A DNA stretch of 64,000 bases, from the NCBI GenBank assembly GCA_016223145.1, contig JACRPN010000011.1, positions 186,001 to 250,000 of the forward strand. The letters are read 5' to 3'. Positions 1 to 7,824 of the stretch are shown one piece after another. The notes beneath the pieces are model-generated. The model made no database searches. It was not told where the DNA came from and saw only the letters and a program-made list of their open reading frames with translations. Source of the DNA: Armatimonadota bacterium (GTDB lineage Bacteria; Armatimonadota; Fimbriimonadia; Fimbriimonadales; Fimbriimonadaceae). The translations under genes were made by a program, and so were the position numbers. Position 1 is the stretch's first letter. The number at the start of each line of letters is the position of its first letter.

Positions 1-1
1 C

Positions 2-514
2 GCGCGGCCAAGCTACAGCTACATCCTCCCGGACCTCGGCTGGGGCCACGAGGGGTATCCGGTGATCAACGTCACGTCCACGACGGTCGAGATGTTCTTC
101 CGCTGGCTCCGCACCACAACCAAGAAGAAGTATCGTCTGCCAACCGAAGCCGAGTGGCAATGGGCCTGTCAAGCCGGCGTCGACGGTGAGTTGAAGTTGA
201 GCAGCGAGGAATTGGACAAATCTGCCTGGCACAAAGGAAACAGCGCAGGCATGACGCACCCCGTGGGAGAGAAGGCCGCGAACAAGCTGGGGCTCTTCGA
301 CATCCTGGGCAATGTGGGCGAGTGGGCGACGGATGCCGACGGCAAGCCCGTGCTCTGCGGCGGCGACTTCCTCCTCGAGGCCGAAAAACAGAACTCCACC
401 CTGCGGCGGCGCTATCAGCCCAACTGGCAAGAGACCGATCCTCAATTACCCAAAAGCCGCTGGTGGCTGGCCGACGCGCCCTTCGCAGGATTTCGCATCG
501 TCTGCGAGAAGTAG
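2..514 (+). CDS. FGE-sulfatase (SUMF1-type) domain protein, C-terminal part
   Basis: The reading frame is open from the first bases of the window, so the true start lies upstream; the GTG at 62 is internal. Visible family motifs are YPVINVT, YRLPTEAEWQWACQAG, GLFDILGNVGEW and the terminal FAGFRIVCE, which define the FGE-sulfatase domain shared by formylglycine-generating enzymes, EgtB and many non-catalytic proteins. The stretch where generating enzymes usually carry a Cys-Arg pair reads NSTLRRRYQ and has no cysteine, so I infer a binding or structural member rather than a true sulfatase-activating enzyme. It ends 6 bp before the ThuA-like gene and probably shares its transcript. Confidence 0.85.
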   Translation, partial: ARPSYSYILPDLGWGHEGYPVINVTSTTVEMFFRWLRTTTKKKYRLPTEAEWQWACQAGVDGELKLSSEELDKSAWHKGNSAGMTHPVGEKAANKLGLFDILGNVGEWATDADGKPVLCGGDFLLEAEKQNSTLRRRYQPNWQETDPQLPKSRWWLADAPFAGFRIVCEK

Positions 515-520
515 CGTTCT

Positions 521-1507
521 ATGGGGCTCATGGCATTGGCAGTTCTGGCCTCCTCGCTTTCGCAGGCGCCGGAAGACCGCCTGATCTTCGAAGGGGAACG
601 AGGGCCCGGCAAAGGCACTCATGTGGTGCTTCTTGCCGGTGATGAGGAATACCGCTCCGAAGAGGGGCTGCCCCAACTCGCCAAGATCCTCTCTCATCGC
701 CACGGCTTCCGCTGCACGGTGCTGTTTTCACTTGGGAAGGACGGCACGATCGATCCGGACCGTCACGACAACCAGCCCGGCCTCGAGGCGCTGAAGACCG
801 CCGACCTCTGCATCCTGCTGCTTCGGTTCCGCGAATGGCCCGAGGATCAGATGAAGCACTTTGCCGACTACTACCTCGCCGGCAAGCCCTTCCTGGCGCT
901 AAGGACCAGCACCCACGCCTTCGACCTGAAATCGGGCCCCTATGCCCGCTACGGCTGGAAGAGCTCGGACTGGCCAGGCGGATTCGGCAAGCAGGTGCTG
1001 GGTGAGAACTGGGTCAGCCATTGGGGCATCCATGGGCAGCAGGCAACGCGAGCCATCGCGGTCAAAGAGCACCCCATGCTAAAGGGCGTTTCGGATATCT
1101 TTGGAACGACAGACGTCTACGAAGCGCATCCGCCCGCGGCCGCCGAAATCCTTATGCGTGGCCAGGTGGTGGCGGGCATGGCGGCGGCCGATCCGGCGGC
1201 ATCTGGCAGAAAGAAGACCGCCTATGGCGTCGAGCAAGACCTGAACGACCCGATGATGCCGATCGTGTGGACGCGCTCAGTCAAAAACGAAACGGGAAAG
1301 ACCAATCGCATCCTGACATGCACCATGGGCGCGGCCACCGACCTCCTGAACGAGGGGTTTCGGCGTCTGGTGGTGAACGGGACCTACTGGTTGACGGGGC
1401 TCCCCGTCCCGTCCAAAGCCAACGTGGAGCTGGTGGGCGAATATCACCCGAGCGCGTTTGGGTTTGGGGGCTACAAGAAGGGCTTGAAGCCGAAGGACTT
1501 ACGGTAA
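521..1507 (+). CDS. ThuA-like domain protein, secreted
   Basis: A 328-residue protein. The N-terminus (MGLMALAVLASSLSQA) looks like a short signal peptide, so export is expected. The body fits the ThuA-like (glutamine-amidotransferase-like) fold: THVVLLAGDEEYRSEEGLPQ near residue 28, the ADLCILLLRF strand near 93, and GKPFLALRTSTHAF near 125. ThuA proteins are linked to sugar utilisation and are common beside Gfo/Idh and GMC oxidoreductases in Armatimonadota and Planctomycetes; their reaction is not well defined. The gene starts 6 bp after the stop of the FGE-domain gene, with no separate promoter visible. No substrate can be assigned from the sequence. Confidence 0.8.
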   Translation: MGLMALAVLASSLSQAPEDRLIFEGERGPGKGTHVVLLAGDEEYRSEEGLPQLAKILSHRHGFRCTVLFSLGKDGTIDPDRHDNQPGLEALKTADLCILLLRFREWPEDQMKHFADYYLAGKPFLALRTSTHAFDLKSGPYARYGWKSSDWPGGFGKQVLGENWVSHWGIHGQQATRAIAVKEHPMLKGVSDIFGTTDVYEAHPPAAAEILMRGQVVAGMAAADPAASGRKKTAYGVEQDLNDPMMPIVWTRSVKNETGKTNRILTCTMGAATDLLNEGFRRLVVNGTYWLTGLPVPSKANVELVGEYHPSAFGFGGYKKGLKPKDLR

Positions 1508-1586
1508 CTCAGGCAAGGCTCTGTCTCCACCCCTCCCGACTTCGTTCCCCTCACTACGCTCGGCGGGATCTGCGACAACCCCCTCC

Positions 1587-1616
1587 TTCCCGACAAGCCG
1601 GGACTCGGAAGCATTT
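1587..1616. repeat. Interspersed repeat, TTCCCGAC...GGAAGCATTT family, copy 1
   Basis: This 30-bp unit starts TTCCCGACAAGC, contains GGGACTCGG and ends GGAAGCATTT. It recurs almost unchanged at 13573-13602 (inside ileS) and 29461-29490, and inverted and diverged at 51474-51499. It lies in the 241-bp gap between the ThuA-like and GMC genes; the rest of that gap is C/T-rich with short repeats of the CGCCCTTCGC type and no gene that I can support. Confidence 0.75.
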
Positions 1617-1748
1617 ACGGACCAAAGCGAGGAAGGGGCTGCCTCGCCTTTCATTCCTCGCTCCTCTCTCCTCGCCCTTCGCCCATCGCCCTTCGCTCTT
1701 CGCAATTCGTCAGTGAATAGATGCCTCAACGCCTCAACGCCATAGTGC

Positions 1749-3368
1749 CTAGTTCGCCCCAAACCTCCCTGCCGACCGCATCGCCGTCGCCAGCACCGTG
1801 AGCACCGGATTGAACCCACCGTTCGTGACGTGAACGGAGGCGTCGCAGACGAGCAGGTTCTCATGCCCGAACACCCGGCCCTGGTGATCGACCACGCCCC
1901 GTTCCGGCGAGGCCGCCATCCGGCACGTCCCCGCCTGGTGCTGTCCGGCGCTCATGCCCAAACCGACAGGCCGCGGATAGACCTCCTTTGCTCCCGCTTC
2001 CTGGAGCCACTGGACGGCTTTATCCCGCATAAAGAGCGCAGTCTTGACAGTCTCCGGGTGCGTGGTCCCGGAGAGCCTTGCCACAGGGACCCCGAGGCTG
2101 TCGAAGGTCTTCGTGGACAGGGTGACCCGGGACTCTGGGCTGGGGATATCCTGTGTCGGTCCGAAGATGTGGAAGGAGCGCAAAAAGTGGCTTCGGATCC
2201 ACTCCTTGTAGGCCAGACCGTACTTTGGAATGTGCGGCGGGGGCGCCTCCCGGGCAAACCAAACCGGAAGTGGGATGAAATCGTCGGCGAGCATGCCGCC
2301 GCCGATCACGCCAGGGTTTCCGTGGCTGAACTCCATCACGGCGACCGTCGCTCCAGGCCCAACCAGGTCTGAGATCAAATCGTCGAAAACCGCGAAAGCT
2401 CCCGGATAGAGGTGGCCCTGTAGATTTCGGCCGACCCAGTCGTGGTTGTTGCCGATACCGTTCGGCTCTTGGGGCGTTCTGGAGTAAAGCAGCAGCCGGG
2501 GGGTCTCGATAGCCCCGCACGCCAGCGCGACGACGTCGGCACGAACCTCTTCAGCCTTCCCCTCGCGCACGACCTCGACCCCCGTCACCTTTCCGCCGCT
2601 GTCGGTGAGCAGCCGTGTGACGCGAGACTCCGTCCAGAGATCGCAGCCATCGTGCATCAGGGCTTTCGGAAGCACGGTGTTATGGGTTCCGTTTTTGGCG
2701 TTCTGCGAGCAGCCAAACCCAACGCAAAACTGGCCTCCCACACAGGCGCCTCTGCCGCCGAACTTGCGCGAGTTGATCAGTAGCGGTACGCGCTGATGGG
2801 CCCAGCCCAGACGGTCTGCTGCCGCTTGCAGGGGGCCCGTCCGGTAGGTCGCAGGTAACGCATCCATCGGGTAATCCCGGCGCTCGGGCATCGTGCGCGA
2901 GGGCGGGCCGCCGCTGACCCCCATCTCCCACTCGATCGCCTCGTAGTAAGGCGCGAGTTCCTCGTAGTCGATCGGCCAGTCGGCGAGCGAACTGCCACCG
3001 GGAATCCCGTAGGAGCTCGCCATGCAGAAGTCGAGCGGGTGGTACCGCCAGGCCTGCGCCCCATAGACCCGCGTTCCTCCGCCGACCCCCATGGCGTTAT
3101 TCTGGTACGCCCCTTCGTGGGGCCGATAGACTCCTTCGGAGCCGTCCGGCGAGACGAACTCGCGCGGGTTGCCGTCGAGCTCGGGGCCCATGTTGTGGCC
3201 ATAGCGGCTGAAGCGATGGTTCCTGAGAACGTCCCGGCCCAGCCACCCCGGAGGATAGTCGTGCCCGCGCTCGATGATGAGCACGCGCTTGCCCTTTTCG
3301 GCAAACTGCCAGGCAGCCACGCCGCCGCCTGCGCCCGCGCCAATGACGATCACGTCGAAGTCGCTCAA
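1749..3368 (-). CDS. GMC family FAD-dependent oxidoreductase
   Basis: 539 residues. The FAD-binding Rossmann motif GAGAGGG sits at about residues 10-16 and the ribose-binding acidic residue in IIERG at about 31-35. The C-terminal GMC signature is complete: GQHQAGTCRMA with the catalytic-type histidine, then VCDASVHVTNGGFNPVLTVLA with the conserved Asn-Pro. Family members oxidise sugars, polyols or alcohols and pass electrons to a small subunit and a cytochrome. The start is TTG at 3368, fixed by homology (SDFDVIVIGAG) and by a 4-bp TTGA overlap with the upstream gluconate-2-dehydrogenase subunit-3 gene, so the two are translationally coupled. There is no obvious signal peptide; export could ride on the partner subunit. 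Confidence 0.93.
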   Translation of the reverse strand: MSDFDVIVIGAGAGGGVAAWQFAEKGKRVLIIERGHDYPPGWLGRDVLRNHRFSRYGHNMGPELDGNPREFVSPDGSEGVYRPHEGAYQNNAMGVGGGTRVYGAQAWRYHPLDFCMASSYGIPGGSSLADWPIDYEELAPYYEAIEWEMGVSGGPPSRTMPERRDYPMDALPATYRTGPLQAAADRLGWAHQRVPLLINSRKFGGRGACVGGQFCVGFGCSQNAKNGTHNTVLPKALMHDGCDLWTESRVTRLLTDSGGKVTGVEVVREGKAEEVRADVVALACGAIETPRLLLYSRTPQEPNGIGNNHDWVGRNLQGHLYPGAFAVFDDLISDLVGPGATVAVMEFSHGNPGVIGGGMLADDFIPLPVWFAREAPPPHIPKYGLAYKEWIRSHFLRSFHIFGPTQDIPSPESRVTLSTKTFDSLGVPVARLSGTTHPETVKTALFMRDKAVQWLQEAGAKEVYPRPVGLGMSAGQHQAGTCRMAASPERGVVDHQGRVFGHENLLVCDASVHVTNGGFNPVLTVLATAMRSAGRFGAN

Positions 3369-3664
3369 GGGTCCGTCACCTTGAACCCTATGTCGGCCCA
3401 GGACCCGGTTTCCGGGTAACCGTAGTACACGTCCCGGACCATTTCGATGAGAAGCTGGGCGAATCGGTGGCTTGGGTCTGCCAAGTCGGATTCTTCGAGC
3501 GCCGGCAGGCCCCGTTGAAAGGCAAGAAGGACTTCGGGAGTCTCAGCCTCGATGAGCTCCACCATCCGCTGCACACAGACTGCTGATCCGGCGCCGGGGG
3601 TCTTGTCTGGGGGGATCACCCAGTCCATCGCCTGAGAGAGTTTGGCAAGTTCGGCTTCGGTCAT
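3365..3664 (-). CDS. Gluconate 2-dehydrogenase subunit 3-like protein
   Basis: 99 residues from ATG at 3664. The start MTEAELAKLSQAMDWVIPPD and the end YYGYPETGSWADIGF match the gluconate 2-dehydrogenase subunit 3 family, whose members pair with GMC flavoproteins. Many homologues carry a long N-terminal Tat leader, absent here; upstream codons stay open to 3823 but run through the palindromic repeats at 3743-3822 and are not protein-like, so I chose the internal ATG. It overlaps the GMC gene by 4 bp and should be its structural or electron-transfer partner. Confidence 0.8.
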   Translation of the reverse strand: MTEAELAKLSQAMDWVIPPDKTPGAGSAVCVQRMVELIEAETPEVLLAFQRGLPALEESDLADPSHRFAQLLIEMVRDVYYGYPETGSWADIGFKVTDP

Positions 3665-3742
3665 GGGTCTGGAGAGTTTCGTAGGGGAGCTTACACCGGA
3701 GGTACCGCCGCTCGCGAGATGCCTCCGCATACACCAGGAATG

Positions 3743-3822
3743 CCTCCGCCTCTTTGAGGTGGAGGCTTCCAGTTGCGAATCGGATGTGAGTCCAAGCCTC
3801 CACCTCGGAAGAGGCGGAGGCA
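3743..3822. repeat. REPIN-like pair of inverted hairpins (GCCTCC family), locus 1
   Basis: Two hairpins (3743-3767 and 3797-3822) each begin GCCTCC and end GGAGGC. The second is the reverse complement of the first with small changes, separated by 29 bp. The same arrangement occurs at 5188-5268, and a triple version at 14384-14535. Two REP-like palindromes in inverted orientation is the structure called REPIN in other bacteria. It fills the 193-bp gap upstream of the gluconate-2-dehydrogenase subunit gene. Confidence 0.75.
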
Positions 3823-3857
3823 TCAGATTCTGGGGAGCTCAGGCCGCGAGGCAATAC

Positions 3858-5087
3858 TCAGGGCCGGGGCTTCTCAAGGTTCATCGACCAAGGACCTCCG
3901 TCGGGAGCGATAGGGATCGAGACCCTTCCAACCCGTGCCCGCCGATAGGCCGCCTCATAGGAGGGCTTGGCAAACCGTTCGGGAACCCACCCTCGAACCA
4001 CCGAAGCCGCGAAGAGCGCCAAGCACAGCAAGCCAAGAGCCTGAACCACGCGCGAGGACTTCATCTCGGCAAGCGTGGCAAAGCCTCCAACAAGGCATAG
4101 CCCCATCAGGAAGAAGTACCGCTCGCCTTGGCCGGGGGTGCCGAGACCATACCAAGTGGCTCCCGAACGAAGCGCAAGCAAGAAGCAGATGATCGCCAGG
4201 ATCGCGAGCCCCCGGATCAGCAGCGGGCCCTTCTTTGCCAAATAGGCAAGGAAGGCGATTGTGATTACTGTCTTGAGGAGCTCGATCGGGTCCAGAGTCA
4301 CCGAGTAGCCGCCCGCTGTTGGATAGGCAGTGACGGCGTCCCACACCTTCTTCGCGATCATGCCGACCAGGGTGGCTGCCTTGTGGTTGCCCGGCGCATC
4401 CAGCCGCTCCCCCGTGAACACGAAGAACAGTTGCAGCGCCGAGCAAGGCGCCAATACCATCAGCGCCCAGCCTCGCTCACGAATCTTGGACAGAGCGAAC
4501 GGCAGCACCAGGATTGCGAAGGGGCCGGAGAGACCAAGAAGAAGCAAGTAGAGGGCGTCCCAAACCCGTGTCTTGAAGCCAGGAGGTCTCGGTGTCAGCA
4601 CCACCACAAGCCCCCAGACCGCCAAGAACCACTGCGCATGCGCGAGGTTCCCCAAGATGCCTACGTAACTTGGATAAACCGCGAGGCCCGTAGCCAGTGC
4701 GAGCCGCGCCCAAGACGAAGGCAGCGCCTCGGCTGCGCGGCGCGAGAGAAGCGCCGCCGCGACGGCGGCATGAATCAGCAATGCCGTCCAGGCGAACACC
4801 CCGGCGGCGGCATCGAGCACCAAAGGCATCGTGCCCAGCGAGACGAGTCCGGGGAGCAGGTTCAGATAGCCGTGATAGGGGGTCCAAAGGCTTGAGACGC
4901 CCTGGTTCCAAGCCATCTCGAAGAGCTTGCCGTCATCGGAGACGAACGGCGCGCCGGTGACGGCCATGGGGTAGCGCGTGACGAGCAGCATCATGAACGC
5001 CGCAAACGCCGCCCACGGCGCCCAGAGTGGGAGGTTTGGCTTCGAATCGCCCGCAAGAGATGGTTCCAAGGCATTGAAGTATCGCAC
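3858..5087 (-). CDS. Multipass membrane protein, GT-C-like, unknown function
   Basis: 409 residues with about nine to eleven hydrophobic segments, for example LWAPWAAFAAFMMLLV near residue 21 and PLVLDAAAGVFAWTALLIHA near 90. An early loop (APFVSDDGKLFEMAWNQG) contains acidic residues between the first membrane segments, as in GT-C glycosyltransferases and related uncharacterised proteins. That resemblance is topological only and I cannot assign a substrate. The start is a GTG without a clear ribosome site, so the N-terminus is uncertain; the next Met codons lie in the first membrane segment. The gene stands alone between two repeat-filled gaps. Confidence 0.7.
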   Translation of the reverse strand: MRYFNALEPSLAGDSKPNLPLWAPWAAFAAFMMLLVTRYPMAVTGAPFVSDDGKLFEMAWNQGVSSLWTPYHGYLNLLPGLVSLGTMPLVLDAAAGVFAWTALLIHAAVAAALLSRRAAEALPSSWARLALATGLAVYPSYVGILGNLAHAQWFLAVWGLVVVLTPRPPGFKTRVWDALYLLLLGLSGPFAILVLPFALSKIRERGWALMVLAPCSALQLFFVFTGERLDAPGNHKAATLVGMIAKKVWDAVTAYPTAGGYSVTLDPIELLKTVITIAFLAYLAKKGPLLIRGLAILAIICFLLALRSGATWYGLGTPGQGERYFFLMGLCLVGGFATLAEMKSSRVVQALGLLCLALFAASVVRGWVPERFAKPSYEAAYRRARVGRVSIPIAPDGGPWSMNLEKPRP

Positions 5088-5775
5088 AGCGGAAGCTTCT
5101 GGCCCTGGAAGGGCTAGGCTCCCAACTTGGCGTCAAACCTCTGCAGCCTGGAGCCACCCGTCGAAGCTGCGTCATTGAGTGTGAAATGCCTCCGACCCTT
5201 CTGGGGTAGAGGCCGATGTTTCTCAAATCCCGGTTCAAAGCCTCCATCCCGATCATCGGGACGGAGGCATCGAATTCTGACGCCCCTCAACACATTGACG
5301 CAGCTTCACCGGGGGATAGGAGGGTCACCCGGAAGAGGGGCCACCCGCTGCTGGGAGGCACTCCCTCTCCCCCTCGTCCCCCTGGCGAGATTGGGGGGTC
5401 ACCCGCCGGTTGGCCGGCCGGCGAATCGGATGAACTCCCTCTCCCCCCTCGTCCCCCTGGCTTACGGTCACTCCGGAGTTGGATGAGTGGGGGAGAGGGC
5501 AGGGTGAGGGGGCTCTCTCCAAACGATGGGTATACCAGCCGGACCCTGGGCGCGAAGGAGGTGAGACACCCCCACCCTGCCCTCCCCCGCGCAAGCCAAT
5601 CCCGCGGAGATCGAACGGCTTTCGGTGCGCAGGGGAGGGAGATTCTCCGCGCAGATCGCCCCAGACCTCCCGGAGTCGGTGTGGGGCCTGCCCCGCGCCT
5701 GACGGGGCACCACCGATCAGCAGGAGATTGAGGGTCACCCGGAAGGAGCGCCACCCGCCGCTCATGCGACCACGA
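5088..5775. other. 688-bp gene-free, repeat-filled gap
   Basis: No supportable gene. The stretch contains the GCCTCC hairpin pair (5188-5268), a 33-bp near-identical direct repeat (5320-5352 and 5730-5762, both beginning AGGGTCACCCGGAAG) and long C-rich runs such as CCCTCTCCCC and CTCGTCCCCCTGG between 5355 and 5465. Several frames are open across it on both strands only because the DNA is GC-rich and repetitive; their translations are rich in P, G, R and S and look artefactual. Confidence 0.7.
5188..5268. repeat. REPIN-like pair of inverted hairpins (GCCTCC family), locus 2
   Basis: The hairpins at 5188-5213 (GCCTCCGACCCTT, closing GGGGTAGAGGC) and 5240-5268 (GCCTCCATCCCG, closing CGGGACGGAGGC) are in inverted orientation with 26 bp between them. 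They match the units at 3743-3822 and 14384-14535 in stem sequence and spacing, with compensating differences that keep the stems paired. Confidence 0.75.
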
Positions 5776-6354
5776 TCAGCAGGCGCCGCCAACCAAGTCC
5801 TGGCTCAATTCGATGTAGAAGAGGCGCCCGTTGCGAAAGAGGTAGTAGTTCCTCCACCGCATCCCCGTCCCCGACCCGTCATCTTTCTCGCCCTTGACCT
5901 TGGGCCACACCTCTTCCCGGCCGTAGATCAGCTCTCGAGCCTGGAACTTCTTGCTCCACATCGTTCGGTACGGCTTGCCGAGGATGCGCTGCACCTCGGT
6001 CTCGGTCATGCCGAGGCGAACCCCGTGGTTGGTCTCCGCTTTAATCTTGCCAGGCTTGTGAGAGTCATTGAACTCCTTCACGCGCTCCTCGATTTCCCAT
6101 TTCTCCAGGCCGGGATAGAGGATGCCCTCGTTCTTCATCATGGCCTTGGTGTCGCCGCTCAGGACGATTCGAAGGTGAGCTCCGTCGCATTCGCCGGTAC
6201 ACAGGAGGTAGAGCTTCTGCCGGGCATCGTATTTGGACGCGCCGTCACGTTCCGCTCCTATCTTCAACCCTCCCAAGGCAGTGTCCAACCGCGAGTCGGC
6301 GGAAGCCACGCCCGCGATGGCTAAGGCGATGTAGAGGACACTGAAACGCCACAT
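5776..6354 (-). CDS. Secreted SmpA/OmlA-like small protein
   Basis: 192 residues with a clear signal peptide (MWRFSVLYIALAIAGVASA, cleavage near ASA-DS). Near residue 112 it carries GVRLGMTETEVQRILGKPYR, the motif of the SmpA/OmlA (BamE-like) fold, where a helix-turn follows a phrase such as LGMT.EEV...LG.P. The remainder (KLYLLCTGECDGAHLRIVLS and RNGRLFYIELSQDL) is beta-rich. Function is unknown; BamE-like domains often mediate envelope protein contacts. A TATACT hexamer lies 7 nt before the ATG, consistent with a leaderless message. No neighbour suggests a pathway. Confidence 0.75.
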   Translation of the reverse strand: MWRFSVLYIALAIAGVASADSRLDTALGGLKIGAERDGASKYDARQKLYLLCTGECDGAHLRIVLSGDTKAMMKNEGILYPGLEKWEIEERVKEFNDSHKPGKIKAETNHGVRLGMTETEVQRILGKPYRTMWSKKFQARELIYGREEVWPKVKGEKDDGSGTGMRWRNYYLFRNGRLFYIELSQDLVGGAC

Positions 6355-6440
6355 ATCATCCAGTATACGGCATCTATTCCCGCCTCACCACCTTCATGTG
6401 TTGAAGCAACAAGGCCGGCAATCCCCCAACCCTCACCCCC

Positions 6441-7670
6441 CTAGCCCACCGGATCGAACTGCGGCACCCTCATCTGCTTGCCGCCCTTCATCGCCGATTC
6501 GTGCGCCACGATCCCCGGCACCGTGATCGCCAGCGACTCGTAGACGTCGATCGCCGGCGGCCTTCCGTGCACCAGCGCGTCCACGAACTCGTGCGTGAGG
6601 AACGTGTGCGAGCCCTCGTGGCCGCTGTCGTGCCGCAGCGGCTCGGGCAGCATGTCGGTCTTCCACCACATCGGCTGCTGGTACTCCTCGAACTCGGGAA
6701 GCGAGCGCTCGAACCCGCCGGCATCCTTTTCCTTCAGGCCGCTGCGCCGCACGATCACCGGCCCCTGGCCGTTCGTCGTCGGCCCAAAGAAGCTCATGTC
6801 GCTGCCGTACCACTGCCCGCGCTCCCCGCCCCGGTGCGCCCCGTACCAGAACACGTTCACCCGGAACGCGTTGCCCTTGTCGGTCTTGAACATCGCGGTC
6901 TCGCACATGTAGGGGTTCTTGTATTGGTTGGGCTTCCAGAGGTCGTATTCCGGCCCCCATCCGAGCGCCATCACGCTGGTCAGCCGCTCGCGCGAGAGCC
7001 CGACCAGGTACGCCGTGCAGTGCGTGGGATAGCGCATCGGCGGGAAGCCGTGCCGCCAGGTGGGCGTGCCGTCGGCGTTCTTCCATAGCGGCTCCATGCC
7101 GGCGTGCTGGTACTCGGCCTCGGTGTAGAAGATGTGCCCGAACTTGCCCGCTTGATAGAACTTGCGCGCGGAGATCACGGACTGGTGGTAGTAGCTCGTC
7201 TCCGCCATCATGTAGCTTAGGCCGGTCTTCTTGACCCAGTGCAGGAGCTCCTCGGCCTCGGCGACGCTGCAGCACGCGGGCACGGCGCTGATCACGTGCT
7301 TTCCCGCCTTCAGGCAGGCGACGGCGTGGCGCACGTGGTCCGGCGCGCCGGTGAACACCGCCACGGCCTCCACGCTCTTGTCCTTGATGAGCAGTTCGAG
7401 GGAATCGTAGGGTTTTCCGCAACGGTAGACGTCCTGAAGCGCCTTTTTGCGCTCGGGCCGGAGGTCGCTGACCGCCTCGACGATGCAGTCGGGATGCTCG
7501 TGCCACTGGAAGCTGGTGCCGAATCCTCCGCCGACCACGCCGATGCGGAGCTTCTTGGGCTGTTTGTCGGTGAAAACGCCTGCAACCCCGGGTACCGCCG
7601 CCAAAGCCGCGGCCGCGCCTCCGGCCTTTAGCAGGTCTCGGCGCGATGCGTGCCGGCTTACCTTTGACAT
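6441..7670 (-). CDS. Gfo/Idh/MocA oxidoreductase with Tat signal (first of pair)
   Basis: 409 residues from ATG at 7670, preceded by a good ribosome site (GGGAGG, 4 nt upstream). The N-terminus SRRDLLKAGGAAAALAAVPG is a twin-arginine signal, so the folded enzyme is exported. A nucleotide-binding motif GVVGGGFGTSF follows at about residue 43. The Lys-Pro motif usual in this family (EKP) is replaced by SAVPACCSV near residue 130, so catalysis may differ or be absent. It is the downstream partner of the gene at 7825-9213 in a same-strand pair with a 154-bp repeat-bearing spacer. The substrate is probably a sugar or inositol derivative, inferred from family only. Confidence 0.85.
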   Translation of the reverse strand: MSKVSRHASRRDLLKAGGAAAALAAVPGVAGVFTDKQPKKLRIGVVGGGFGTSFQWHEHPDCIVEAVSDLRPERKKALQDVYRCGKPYDSLELLIKDKSVEAVAVFTGAPDHVRHAVACLKAGKHVISAVPACCSVAEAEELLHWVKKTGLSYMMAETSYYHQSVISARKFYQAGKFGHIFYTEAEYQHAGMEPLWKNADGTPTWRHGFPPMRYPTHCTAYLVGLSRERLTSVMALGWGPEYDLWKPNQYKNPYMCETAMFKTDKGNAFRVNVFWYGAHRGGERGQWYGSDMSFFGPTTNGQGPVIVRRSGLKEKDAGGFERSLPEFEEYQQPMWWKTDMLPEPLRHDSGHEGSHTFLTHEFVDALVHGRPPAIDVYESLAITVPGIVAHESAMKGGKQMRVPQFDPVG

Positions 7671-7824
7671 ATTGCCTCCCGACGGTTCTACAGCCGTCCA
7701 ACATCTAGAGCGAAGCGCCTTTCGGCCCTCCCGGAACCTCTCTCCCCAACCCCTCTCTCCTCCGGAGCAGGAGAGAGGGGCCGCAGTTCGCCTCTCGCTT
7801 CTCGCTTCGCGCCACCCGTCGCGC

